Positions 1 through 8,222 of a stretch of 64,000 nt of DNA are shown piece by piece. The stretch is from Zobellella taiwanensis (lineage in GTDB: Bacteria; Pseudomonadota; Gammaproteobacteria; Enterobacterales; Aeromonadaceae). A program made the translations under genes and the position numbers. Location of the stretch: assembly GCF_003012795.1 (NCBI RefSeq), contig NZ_PXYH01000004.1:1-64000 (forward strand). The letters are read 5' to 3'. The notes below the pieces were generated by a model that was not told the DNA's origin, ran no database searches, and saw only the letters and a list, made by a program, of their open reading frames with translations. Numbering within the stretch: position 1 is the first letter of the stretch; every line of letters starts with the position of its first letter.

Positions 1-40
1 GGGTTTCTTCAACAAGGGTAAGGTGTTCTATCAGGGTCAT
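1..40 (-). CDS. 5' end of an unidentified gene, cut by the window edge
   Basis: Only the first 13 codons are inside the window, reading MTLIEHLTLVEET on the minus strand. The start is supported by a strong ribosome binding site (AAGGAG on the minus strand, plus positions about 48-53) with normal spacing to the ATG at 38-40. The rest lies to the left of the window, so no function can be assigned. It is transcribed in the same direction as the LysR gene at 202-1140. Confidence 0.5.
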   Translation of the reverse strand, partial: MTLIEHLTLVEET

Positions 41-147
41 GGTCAGGCTCCTTCGGCAAGAGGTGCTGATTAGATCACAGACGATCCACCCGTTCAAATT
101 TCATTAACAAAGTATGATCCCGCCCTGGCTGCGGGCAGTGATCTATC

Positions 148-168
148 ATTCGGAACAATTATTTAAAG
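148..168 (+). repeat. Solo IS630-type terminal repeat, copy 1
   Basis: The 21 bases begin ATTCGGAAC and end ATTTAAAG. They match the right end of the IS630 remnant at 4725-4745 and recur at 42309-42329 and 49829-49849. The preceding TGATCTAT is also found just upstream of the IS630 end, near 4700. I see no transposase gene here, so this is read as a relic of an element end or a member of a small repeat family. It lies in the 161-base spacer between the truncated edge gene and the LysR gene. Confidence 0.55.
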
Positions 169-201
169 TGTACGTAAATCTTCCTAATTGAGTACATTCC
201 A

Positions 202-1140
202 CTATATAGCTTCAACAAATGGAGGAAGAATCATTTTAGAGAATTTCTGTCGCACTAGTTGAAGCATCACATCAGCGGCTGGACTCAGAGAACGGCCAAG
301 TCGATGGATTATATACAGATCCCGATAGATGGCAGGATGATCTAGTGGTCTGAATCGTAATTGCTCAAAGGAGTGGGTGCCGGCGGCTAGGGCTGGCAGG
401 ATAGACAACCCAAGACCGGTGTCGATAAGCGCAGCCAGGCCAGCCGGATTTGAGACTTCTATACTGGGGTGAGCCAGCACCAGTTCAATGCCGTGGCCGG
501 CAGGATTACGGGACAACTGGGCTCGAATGCCGGTATCGGTGGATAGCATCAGCAGCTTTTCATGCTTCAGTTCCTGCCAGGCTATTGCTCCCTGCTGTTG
601 CGCTAAGGGGTGATCTGGTGCGAGTACGACACCATAACGGTCACGCAGGAGTGGAAAGTAGCTCAGTTCTGGCTGTTCGGAGTGGTTACCGCCGATGCCA
701 AAGTCAACGTGATTCGCCAGCACATGCTGCTCAATTCCGGCTGCACTGTCATCACGTAGCAGTAGGCTGATGTGAGGGTAGAGGCTGTGGAACTCCTTGA
801 TCACGGGAGGCAGTAGACAGGATAGTGTTGACGGTGAGACGGCAATGCCTACTTTGCCGTGCTGGTAAGCGGCCACAGCCTGCAGGTCGCCCACTGCGGT
901 ATCAAAATCCGACAGCAGTCGTTCGGCCACCGGCAGGAATCGCTCTCCCTCCTGGTTGAGCAGCACGCGGCGAGTGGTGCGATCGAGCAGGATCAAACCG
1001 GTTTGCTGTTCCAGCTGCTTGATGGTCGCAGTCAGTGACGACTGGGTCACATGCAGGTGTTCGGCCGCCCGGGTAAAGCTGCCATGCTGGGCCACGGCAA
1101 TAAAGGCCCGCAGATGCCGAATGGATAGATTATTCGCCAT
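202..1140 (-). CDS. LysR-family transcriptional regulator, divergent from ydiJ
   Basis: This 312-residue protein has the LysR layout. A winged helix-turn-helix occupies about residues 5-65, with the recognition segment GSFTRAAEHLHVTQSSLT, and a periplasmic-binding-protein-like effector domain runs from about 90 to 300. It starts 123 bases from the start chosen for the divergently transcribed ydiJ gene. LysR regulators commonly control the divergent neighbour, so it probably senses an intermediate of that pathway. A perfect AT-rich palindrome lies directly upstream of its start codon and is a candidate autoregulatory site. The effector is not evident from the sequence. Confidence 0.9.
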   Translation of the reverse strand: MANNLSIRHLRAFIAVAQHGSFTRAAEHLHVTQSSLTATIKQLEQQTGLILLDRTTRRVLLNQEGERFLPVAERLLSDFDTAVGDLQAVAAYQHGKVGIAVSPSTLSCLLPPVIKEFHSLYPHISLLLRDDSAAGIEQHVLANHVDFGIGGNHSEQPELSYFPLLRDRYGVVLAPDHPLAQQQGAIAWQELKHEKLLMLSTDTGIRAQLSRNPAGHGIELVLAHPSIEVSNPAGLAALIDTGLGLSILPALAAGTHSFEQLRFRPLDHPAIYRDLYIIHRLGRSLSPAADVMLQLVRQKFSKMILPPFVEAI

Positions 1141-1141
1141 T

Positions 1142-1159
1142 TTTTATTAATTAATAAAA
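1142..1159. promoter_or_regulatory. 18-bp perfect AT palindrome in the LysR/ydiJ divergent spacer
   Basis: TTTTATTAATTAATAAAA is a perfect palindrome one base away from the LysR start codon. LysR proteins bind imperfect dyads containing T-N11-A, usually in the shared divergent promoter region. The position suggests an operator or promoter element. An AT-rich promoter alone could also look like this. Confidence 0.45.
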
Positions 1160-1263
1160 TTTTACCGTTTGAGTGATAAATAGGGATTCTGCATCATGGC
1201 GCTCATGATGACAAATGGTGCTAAGCCTAGGTCGGCCGCACCCCGATGAGGTCGATTGACGCC

Positions 1264-4200
1264 ATGATCCCAGGCATTTCCCATACCGATACCACAGCCC
1301 CCCTGTATCTGGACTTTCTCGCCGAGCTTGAAGGTCAGGGATTCAAGGGAGAAATCAGCTCCGATTATGCCAACCGGGTGGTGCAGTCTACCGACAACAG
1401 CATCTACCAGTTACTGCCTCAGGGAGTGCTTTATCCGGCCGGCATTGAGGATTTAATGCTGATCGCCCGCATGGCGGCGGAGTCGCGTTTCAGCGGCATT
1501 CGCATGAGCCCGCGGGGTGGCGGTACCGGCACCAACGGCCAGTCGCTGACCGACGGCCTGATCGTCGACTGTTCCCGGCACATGAACCGCATCCTCGAGA
1601 TCAACGCCGAGCAGCGCTGGGTTCGGGTGGAAGCCGGGGTGGTCAAGGATCAGCTCAATGCGGCGCTGAAGCCTTACGGTTTGTTCTTCGCCCCTGAGCT
1701 GTCGACCAGCAACCGTGCCACCATAGGTGGCATGATCAATACCGATGCCAGCGGCCAGGGCTCCTGCCTGTATGGCAAGACCCGCGACCATGTACTGGCC
1801 CTGCGTTCGGTGCTGCTGGATGGCACCGCCTGGGAGTCGGCTCCGCTGGATGAGGCCGAGTTCGAACAAATTGCGGCACGCGATGACAGCGTTGGTGAAC
1901 TGCATCGGTTGGTCGACGACATTTATCAGCGCCGCCGCGCCGATATCGCCGACCGCTTTCCAAAACTGAACCGGTGCCTGACCGGCTATGATCTGGCCCA
2001 TATTCGCGATGAACAGGGCCGCTTTAACCTCAACTCGGTGCTCTGTGGTGCGGAAGGGTCATTGGCCTTCATCGCCGAGGCCAAGCTCAATGTCTTGCCG
2101 ATCCCGAGTTGCTCGGCGCTGGTCAATATCAAGTACGACAGCTTTGAGGCCTCGTTGCGTGATGCCAAGGCGCTGATGGACTGGGGGCCGACCTCGATCG
2201 AGACGGTGGACTCCAGGGTATTGAACCTGGCGATGGGCGACATTGTCTGGGATTCGGTGCGCGATTATTTTCCCCATGACGCCGGTGAGCCGGAGATCCA
2301 CGGCATCAACCTGGTGGAGTACACTGCCGATAATGACGCCGAGCTGAAAGCCGGTGTCGAGAAGCTGCAGGCGCACCTGGAGGCGGTCAGTGGCCAGCCC
2401 GGCCAGAGTTTCGGCTATACCGTGGTGTACGGCAGCACCGAGATCAACAAGATATGGGCCATGCGCAAGAAAGCGGTGGGCCTGCTCGGCAATGCCGAAG
2501 GGGAGCGTCGGCCACTGCCCTTTGTTGAGGATACCGCGGTGCCACCGGAGAACCTGGCCGACTTTATTATGGAGTTTCGTGCCGTGCTCGATCAGCGAGG
2601 ACTGCAATACGGCATGTTCGGGCATGTGGATGCGGGGGTGCTGCACGTGCGCCCGGCGATCGACATGAAGGATCCGGCCGAGGAGGGGCTGATCCGGGAA
2701 GTCACCGACGAGGTGGTGCGCCTGACCCGCAAATACAAGGGCTTGCTGTGGGGCGAACATGGCAAGGGTATCCGCTCCGAATACGCGCCCGAGTTTTTCG
2801 GCGACCTGTATCCCGAGCTGCAGCGTATCAAGGGCGCCTTTGATCCCCACAACCAGCTCAACCCCGGCAAGATTGCCACGCCGTTAACCAGCGAAGCCGA
2901 GTTGTTCAGGATTGATGGCGTCGCTACTCGCGGCCAGCATGATCGACAGATCCCGGTGGCGGTGCGTGACACGTTCGAGTCGGCGATGAACTGCAACGGC
3001 AACGGCGCTTGCTTCAACTATGCCGCCAATGATGCCATGTGTCCGTCCTGGAAGGGCACGCGCGAGCGCATTCATTCCCCCAAGGGGCGGGCATCGCTGG
3101 TGCGGGAATGGTTGCGACTGATGTCCGGACAGGGCGTCGATCTCAACGCGGCCGGCCAACGGGCCCGAGCGAGCTCTTTTCTCGGAGGGTTGCCGCAGCG
3201 AGTTCGTAACAGTCTGGGCAAAAAGCGCGGCGAGTACGATTTCTCCAACGAGGTGCATGCCTCCATGATGGGCTGCCTGGCCTGCAAGTCCTGTGTGGGC
3301 CAGTGTCCGATCAAGGTGAATGTGCCGGACTTTCGGGCCCGTTTTCTCGAAGTGTATTACAGCCGTTATCTGCGCCCGGCCAAGGACTACCTGGTCGGCA
3401 GCCTGGAATACATGATGCCGGTGCTGGCCCGGTTTCCGGCGCCCTATAACTGGGCGATGCGCAACCGGCTTATGCAGCGGTTCTTTCAGCAGCGGGTCGG
3501 CATGGTCGACAGTCCCGAAATCAGCCGCCAGGATCTGCGGCGGGAGCTGCGCCAGCGCGGTATTCCACTGGCGACACCGGCCACGGTGGCGCAATTGAGC
3601 GAGGCGCAACGTGCCAAAGCGGTGGTGATTGTGCAGGATGCCTTCACCAGTTACTTCGAAACCGGGCTGGTGCTTGATGTGGTCGATCTGCTTGGCCGGC
3701 TCGGCTTCCAGGTGCTGGTGGCGCCCTTCAGGCCCAATGGCAAGCCGCTACATGTGCATGGCTTCCTCGGCACCTTTACCAGGGCCGCGCGTGGCAATGC
3801 CGCCATGCTCAAGGTGCTTACCGACAGCGGCCTGCCACTGGTCGGCATCGATCCGTCGATGACACTGACCTACCGCCAGGAATACGCCTATGCGCTGCCG
3901 AAGGCGGAGCTGCCGGAGGTCATGCTGATCCAGGAATGGCTCGGCAAGCAGCAGGAGGTGCTTGCGCAAGCGGGGGCTGGGTTGCCCGCCGGCACCTTCC
4001 GGCTGCTGCCACACTGTACCGAAAAGACCTCTGCGGCACCGTCCATTCGTGACTGGCAGACTGTGTTTGCGGCGCTGGGTCAGAAACTGGAGGTGCTGGA
4101 GGTGGGCTGCTGCGGCATGTCCGGCACCTATGGTCATGAAAGTGCCAACTATCAGACCTCCAGGCGCATCTATGAGCTGAGCTGGCACGAGCCGGTCAAC

Positions 4201-4338
4201 GATGCGAATAACCAGGGCAAGCTGGTGGCTACCGGTTATTCCTGCCGCAGTCAGGTCAAGCGCTTTGACGGGCAACGGTTGCCGCACCCGCTGCAGGTTT
4301 TGTTGGCGCAGTTGGGATGTGCAGATGATAAAGGTTAG
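1264..4338 (+). CDS. ydiJ: YdiJ-type FAD/Fe-S D-2-hydroxyglutarate dehydrogenase
   Basis: This 1024-residue flavin and iron-sulfur oxidoreductase matches the E. coli YdiJ architecture throughout. An FAD-binding PCMH domain with RGGGTGTNG lies near residues 84-92, followed by the FAD-oxidase C-terminal domain (GMFGHVDAGVLHVRPA). Ferredoxin-like cysteines are at about 576-594 (CNGNGAC and MCPS) and at about 670-685 (CLACKSCVGQCP), and a CCG domain (VGCCGMSGTYGHE) lies near 948. YdiJ proteins oxidise D-2-hydroxyglutarate to 2-oxoglutarate and pass electrons on through the Fe-S cluster. The ATG at 1264 was preferred to the one at 1246 because E. coli YdiJ begins MIPQIS, aligned with MIPGIS here. 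A LysR gene is divergent, and IS630 debris follows directly. Confidence 0.9.
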   Translation: MIPGISHTDTTAPLYLDFLAELEGQGFKGEISSDYANRVVQSTDNSIYQLLPQGVLYPAGIEDLMLIARMAAESRFSGIRMSPRGGGTGTNGQSLTDGLIVDCSRHMNRILEINAEQRWVRVEAGVVKDQLNAALKPYGLFFAPELSTSNRATIGGMINTDASGQGSCLYGKTRDHVLALRSVLLDGTAWESAPLDEAEFEQIAARDDSVGELHRLVDDIYQRRRADIADRFPKLNRCLTGYDLAHIRDEQGRFNLNSVLCGAEGSLAFIAEAKLNVLPIPSCSALVNIKYDSFEASLRDAKALMDWGPTSIETVDSRVLNLAMGDIVWDSVRDYFPHDAGEPEIHGINLVEYTADNDAELKAGVEKLQAHLEAVSGQPGQSFGYTVVYGSTEINKIWAMRKKAVGLLGNAEGERRPLPFVEDTAVPPENLADFIMEFRAVLDQRGLQYGMFGHVDAGVLHVRPAIDMKDPAEEGLIREVTDEVVRLTRKYKGLLWGEHGKGIRSEYAPEFFGDLYPELQRIKGAFDPHNQLNPGKIATPLTSEAELFRIDGVATRGQHDRQIPVAVRDTFESAMNCNGNGACFNYAANDAMCPSWKGTRERIHSPKGRASLVREWLRLMSGQGVDLNAAGQRARASSFLGGLPQRVRNSLGKKRGEYDFSNEVHASMMGCLACKSCVGQCPIKVNVPDFRARFLEVYYSRYLRPAKDYLVGSLEYMMPVLARFPAPYNWAMRNRLMQRFFQQRVGMVDSPEISRQDLRRELRQRGIPLATPATVAQLSEAQRAKAVVIVQDAFTSYFETGLVLDVVDLLGRLGFQVLVAPFRPNGKPLHVHGFLGTFTRAARGNAAMLKVLTDSGLPLVGIDPSMTLTYRQEYAYALPKAELPEVMLIQEWLGKQQEVLAQAGAGLPAGTFRLLPHCTEKTSAAPSIRDWQTVFAALGQKLEVLEVGCCGMSGTYGHESANYQTSRRIYELSWHEPVNDANNQGKLVATGYSCRSQVKRFDGQRLPHPLQVLLAQLGCADDKG

Positions 4339-4344
4339 TTTTTT

Positions 4345-4745
4345 GTAAATAACTGATCCTGATAGTGCTACATTCTGGCTGTTCCGTAACCACTTCCGGG
4401 AAAGGGCGAAACCGTATCCATGAAGTGCCTGACTCGTTGGAGAAGCATGCCAAGCTGGTTCGCTCCTGGCTGGAAAAACATAAGCAAGAGATAGAGGTGT
4501 TTTATCTGCCGCCTTATTCACCCGAGCTCAACCCAGATGAATACCTGAATGGTGATCTGAAGCAAGGGATCCGGGCGTCATCGCCGGCTCGCAGTCACCA
4601 AGATCTCAAGGCTAAGGTCACACGACATATGAAGGGGTTTCAGAACAAACCTGACCGGGTTAAAAATACTTCAAACATCCTCTTATCCGGTATGCGGCGT
4701 GATCTATTTGCAAGCCGGGTTAATATTCGGAACAGCTATTTACCC
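4345..4745 (+). mobile_element. Internally deleted IS630-family element with recognisable ends
   Basis: The left end (GTAAATAACTGATCC, from 4345) is an inverted copy of the right end at 4725-4745, with 15 of 19 inner positions matching. Between them lies only the last third of an IS630 transposase. The element begins a few bases after the ydiJ stop codon. It is a dead derivative: most of the transposase is missing and the remainder is frameshifted. Its right end belongs to the same repeat family as the solo copies at 148, 42309 and 49829. Confidence 0.7.
4446..4702 (+). pseudogene. IS630-family transposase C-terminal fragment
   Basis: The segment encodes the DDE-superfamily C-terminus HAKLVRSWLEKHKQEIEVF followed by LPPYSPELNPDEYLNGDLKQ, which is diagnostic of IS630 transposases. 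The first catalytic aspartates are missing. Adding one A to the A-run at 4662-4666 restores the normal ending V-K-K-Y-F-K-H-P-L-I-R-Y-A-A and a TGA at 4700-4702. The ORF as it stands instead reads on into the right terminal repeat. This single-base deletion, plus the N-terminal deletion, make it a pseudogene. Confidence 0.8.
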
Positions 4746-4786
4746 TAAGGTACCGGGTAAAACGGCGAGCAGGGTAGGACGTTTGT

Positions 4787-5743
4787 TTACCCTTGCCAGT
4801 TGTCTGGGTCATAGGTTTTTCCTATGTTAAGATAAAGCCGGGAGATTAGTAAATGGGCTGCGGGTGTCAGTTGAGCGTCCTGCCGTTTGACGATGTTGCA
4901 GTCACCCATTGATGGGGTGATATCTATATCAAGTAAGGCAACCAGCTGATTTTGGGCAAAAAAGCGTGCTACGTCCTCTGGTAGGGCGGCAACCAGGCTC
5001 GGATCCTGCTGCAATAGCATAATGGTGGCTACAGCCGAGGCAGTCTCTAGCGAGGGTTGAATCGGTTCTAGACCGGATTGCTGCAGTTCGCGTTCAATGG
5101 CACGTCGCATCGGCATATTGGCGGTATAGAAAATCCACGGATAGCTGGCAAGTTTGGAAAAATTAAGGCGCTTTATCCTGGCCAGTGGGTGTTGGATATG
5201 GGTCACCACGGCGATAGGCTCATCACTGAGCGGCAGACTATCGGTAGCGGAAAGCTTGTGTCCCATGGCGGGCCGGCATAGCGCGAGATCAAGGCGTCCT
5301 TGAGCAAGCTGGTTCATCAGGTTACCGCTATTGTCTTCAAAAATTTCTATTGAGAGCGACGGCTGTTCCTTCCGCAACTCATGCACGGCCTTGGTCAGTA
5401 GCGGCATGGCACCCATGACAGCCCCAACGGCAATGTGGCCTCCGGCACCCTCAATCAGCCCCGTGATTTCCTCTCTCATGTGCGCAATATCATTACAAAT
5501 CAAACGGGAATAGCGGGTAACGCAGCGCCCGGCTTCATTGGCAACTATGCCTTTTGAGGTGCGCTCAAACAGCAGCATGCCGATGGAAACCTCGATTTCT
5601 TGCAGGACCTTGGTCGCCCCAGGCTGAGAGATTGAAATCGCCCTGGCTGCTTTGTGCAATGAGCCGTGATCCTCGATGGCCACTAGCAACTGCATATGTT
5701 TCAGACGCAGGCGGGAGAGAATAGAGGTTAATGATGGCAACAT
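4787..5743 (-). CDS. LysR-family transcriptional regulator
   Basis: This 318-residue LysR protein has its helix-turn-helix at about residues 20-60 (GSLHKAARAISISQPGATKV) and an effector-binding domain after about residue 100. The N-terminus (RLRLKHMQLLVAIEDHGSL) resembles LysR regulators found next to aromatic-acid and organic-acid uptake genes. It is intact but bounded by IS630 debris downstream and IS3 debris upstream. The nearest likely targets are ydiJ or the TRAP/dehydrogenase cluster that starts at 8223. The insertion sequences now separate it from that cluster. Effector unknown. Confidence 0.88.
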   Translation of the reverse strand: MLPSLTSILSRLRLKHMQLLVAIEDHGSLHKAARAISISQPGATKVLQEIEVSIGMLLFERTSKGIVANEAGRCVTRYSRLICNDIAHMREEITGLIEGAGGHIAVGAVMGAMPLLTKAVHELRKEQPSLSIEIFEDNSGNLMNQLAQGRLDLALCRPAMGHKLSATDSLPLSDEPIAVVTHIQHPLARIKRLNFSKLASYPWIFYTANMPMRRAIERELQQSGLEPIQPSLETASAVATIMLLQQDPSLVAALPEDVARFFAQNQLVALLDIDITPSMGDCNIVKRQDAQLTPAAHLLISRLYLNIGKTYDPDNWQG

Positions 5744-5890
5744 GAGGTGTCTTCCGCAGTGGTGAGCAATCTTATCTGCTGGTGAAGCCTATAAGACCAC
5801 GGCATACCGGCTGACGCTCACCGTTACTACAAGGGAGCATGCCTGGATGATACCTGCGAACTGCGTCTGGTTGAAGGTCAATTCCTCATT

Positions 5891-6037
5891 TGATCTGGCA
5901 ACAGTTTTCCGGACACATTCTCAAGCAACTGCTCGCAGCTCTGATTCATAGCCCAATGGACTCATGTAGTCATTGCTGGAATGCAGCCGCACCCGGTTAT
6001 AAAACACTTCGATATACTCGAAGATGGCCTGCTTCGC
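5891..6037 (-). mobile_element. IS3-family element end, cut by ISAs1
   Basis: The left edge reads TGATCTGGCAACAGTTTTCC, a typical IS3-family terminus beginning TGATC. It is followed by the end of orfB on the minus strand. Homology stops exactly where the ISAs1 inverted repeat begins at 6038. The rest of the IS3 element is not found on the other side, so it was lost by deletion or rearrangement rather than simply split. Confidence 0.7.
5921..6037 (-). pseudogene. IS3-family OrfB transposase C-terminus
   Basis: The minus strand encodes 38 residues that include [20 protein letters not shown], the conserved C-terminal tail of IS3/IS150-group integrase-type transposases. It ends at a TGA at 5921-5923. 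The integrase core is absent, so this is only a relic. Confidence 0.75.
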
Positions 6038-7310
6038 CAGGGTGAGAGCGTGAACATTTTGTTAAAAACCAAGGTATTCATGCTCACTGCGCCGCCATCG
6101 CCCTCAGTCCTGCTGCCAAGACCTGATCCAGATAGTCTGTGTTCATGCTGGCTATCTTCTGCTTTCGCCGGATGCTGGCTTTCTTCGTTGTTTCTGCCCG
6201 CAACATATTCAACGCCAGGTGACGCATGCAAGACAGAATTTCAGCCGCTTCACCGCGATAGATGGGGCAAGCATCTTCGTTCATCGACACGTCCAGCACC
6301 CAATGCAGGCTGTTCTCAATCCGCCAGTGGTCCCGCACCGCTGCAGCGAAGCGAGCCTGGTCCAGCTCCGCCGAACTGATGTAGTAGCGGTATTCGAGGG
6401 ACTGTTTGCCTGATTTTTCCAGACGATAGCCGATGGCCACCCCCAGGGTTTTCAGGCCCTGCCACTCCGGGAACTGGCTGGCTACGTCACCGGCAGCAAG
6501 CACATGGTATTCCCTGGCCTCTATGCGGCCATGCCCGTTCTCCACCGTCACACTGGCCGGGTCGGCTGCTGCCGAGTGGAGCGGTCGGAGTGCTTGCTGA
6601 ACCGCGCGGTGCAACAGCTCCTGGTTACCCTTGACCGCCAGCAGGTAGTCTCCCCCTTGCTTGACGACGGTGCCGGCGATATCGGTCTGACAGCCCATGG
6701 CATCAATGGACACCAGGCACCCCTTGATATCCAGCAGCTTGAGCAATGCTGGAATGGCCGTGATTTCATTGGACTTGGCATCGGTTTTCAACTGGCCCAT
6801 GACCACGCCGTTGCCGGTGGCGAAGGCGCTGACCATATGAATGGCGGAGCGGCGGCTTTCCCGGTGGCAAGAGCCCCGTAGCACCTTGCCATCGATGACA
6901 ATCAGTTCACCCTCGGTACGCTCATTGACCGATTGCGCCCAACGAATAAAGCTCTGCTGGAACTGGGCTGGGTCAAGGCGAGATACAATACGGGCGATGG
7001 TGTCGTGGACCGGCACCCCATCAGGGAACAACCCTTTTTGCTGGAACCAGTCCAGATGGACTTCGCCGAAATCCTCTATGTCCTCCCAACCCTCGGCGCC
7101 GGCGATGACGGCACAGACTGTCAGGAACAGGACATCGAACAGGGGATAGCTGATTTTGGCGGACTGACGAGGGTCTTCCAGCTCACCGAAATACTGAGAA
7201 AATGCATCAAGGCTCATCATGGCTCTCCCAAAAAGGGAGTATCAGATCACAACACGATCTGTGGGTCAAACAGAACGAAGTGTGCAAAAAACGTTCGCGA
7301 TCTCACCCTG
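6038..7310 (-). mobile_element. Complete ISAs1-family insertion sequence
   Basis: Imperfect inverted repeats of about 25 bases bound the element. The left end from 6038 reads CAGGGTGAGAGCGTGAACAT. The right end, read on the minus strand from 7310, is CAGGGTGAGATCGCGAACGT. One full transposase gene lies between them. The flanks (…GCTTCGC and GCTCACCAG…) show no obvious target duplication. The left flank is IS3 sequence and the right flank an IS5-type transposase. The element therefore sits at a junction of two different relics, which suggests recombination after insertion. Confidence 0.75.
6084..7220 (-). CDS. ISAs1-family transposase
   Basis: This 378-residue DDE transposase is the length typical of ISAs1 (H-repeat) proteins. 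The N-terminal DDE_Tnp_1-associated segment includes SLDAFSQYFGELEDPRQSAK. The catalytic aspartates fall in VIDGKVLRGS and VSIDAMGCQTDIA, and the glutamate in HWRIENSLHWVLDVSMNED. No frameshift or internal stop is visible and both element ends are present, so it may still be active. Insertion sequences of this family were first named from Aeromonas salmonicida, which fits the suspected family of the host. Confidence 0.92.
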   Translation of the reverse strand: MMSLDAFSQYFGELEDPRQSAKISYPLFDVLFLTVCAVIAGAEGWEDIEDFGEVHLDWFQQKGLFPDGVPVHDTIARIVSRLDPAQFQQSFIRWAQSVNERTEGELIVIDGKVLRGSCHRESRRSAIHMVSAFATGNGVVMGQLKTDAKSNEITAIPALLKLLDIKGCLVSIDAMGCQTDIAGTVVKQGGDYLLAVKGNQELLHRAVQQALRPLHSAAADPASVTVENGHGRIEAREYHVLAAGDVASQFPEWQGLKTLGVAIGYRLEKSGKQSLEYRYYISSAELDQARFAAAVRDHWRIENSLHWVLDVSMNEDACPIYRGEAAEILSCMRHLALNMLRAETTKKASIRRKQKIASMNTDYLDQVLAAGLRAMAAQ

Positions 7311-7836
7311 GCTCACCAGCTGCTTGTAACGGGACATCGCCGTTTCTGCCAGCGAACGCTGATGGTAGCCTGATGTGCTTTTCCATTCGGACAGACTCCC
7401 TGATTTCAGCGCCGTGACCACCTCGTTTCTTGGATGTCCTTCTTCCCAGTAGCCCGCATTTTTGCGCGGTGGGATGCGCTTTGCTGCCTTTTTTGAGCAG
7501 TAATTGATGGCATTCCCGAGTATCGTAAGCGCCGTCGCCCGACACATGATGTAACTGACGCCGCAACGGGTTGAGCAAGGTCGGCAAGACCTCGTTATCG
7601 GCCACATTCTCCAGGCTGACCTCGGCGGCGATGACTTCGTGAGTCCGGGCATCCACGGCCAGGTGCAACTTGTGCCAGACCCGGCGTTTATCCTTGCCAT
7701 GCTTGCGTTGTTTCCATTCGCCTTCACCGAACACCTTCAGTCCGGTGGCGTCGATAACCAGGTGGGTGACCGCCCCTTTACTGGGCAAGCGGTACTTCAC
7801 GTTCACCGTCTGGGCGCGCTTGCTGATGCTGCTCAC
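7311..7836 (-). pseudogene. IS5-family transposase fragment, interrupted by ISAs1
   Basis: The minus strand encodes the core of an IS5/IS903-type transposase: SSISKRAQTVNVKYRLPSKG, VIDATGLKVFGEGEWK and VSGDGAYDTREC. After a frameshift near 7479 it continues with IPPRKNAGYWEEGHPRNE and YHQRSLAETAMSRYKQLVS. The last match ends at 7311, exactly at the ISAs1 right end, and the final 40 or so residues are gone. About 100 N-terminal residues are also missing beyond 7836. It is non-functional for three independent reasons. Confidence 0.8.
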
Positions 7837-7869
7837 AAATATTTTACAGTTCCCAGTCGGGTAGGTCAT

Positions 7870-8222
7870 CGCGAAGTTGTTGCCTTACTCGTGGTTTCCT
7901 CAGGAAAAAGATTGCTTTAGTGTAGGTATATATTGAATGTGATGATATTTTTATTCTTTTAATTCAGACAGTTATGGTTTTTTGTTGAGTTCGGACATTC
8001 TCGGTGTCTGGATCTTTACTGCTTCGAATTGTAGCTGTAGCTTCTCAAAGTGATTACCTTTGGTTATATATCAATCATGACTATTCATTACAATATTTTA
8101 TCGTGCTGCGTAAATTGTTCGTTAAGAAGTAGTGGGCGGCCTGCGTCATTGACCAGGCAAGCTCCTTTTACATGGTGTAATTTATGCCTGTTGGTCATAA
8201 ATAAAACAAAAAGGATGTAGTT
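7870..8222. other. AT-rich spacer upstream of the TRAP operon
   Basis: These 353 bases are clearly more AT-rich than the genes around them and contain no convincing coding region. They presumably hold the promoter and regulator sites of dctP. A GGATG ribosome-binding-like sequence lies a few bases before the ATG at 8223. I could not identify a specific operator. The left end abuts degraded IS5 sequence. Confidence 0.5.

Noticed and set aside
5962-6231. An 89-codon minus frame across the IS3/ISAs1 junction
   Set aside because: It is out of frame with both transposases and crosses a known element boundary.
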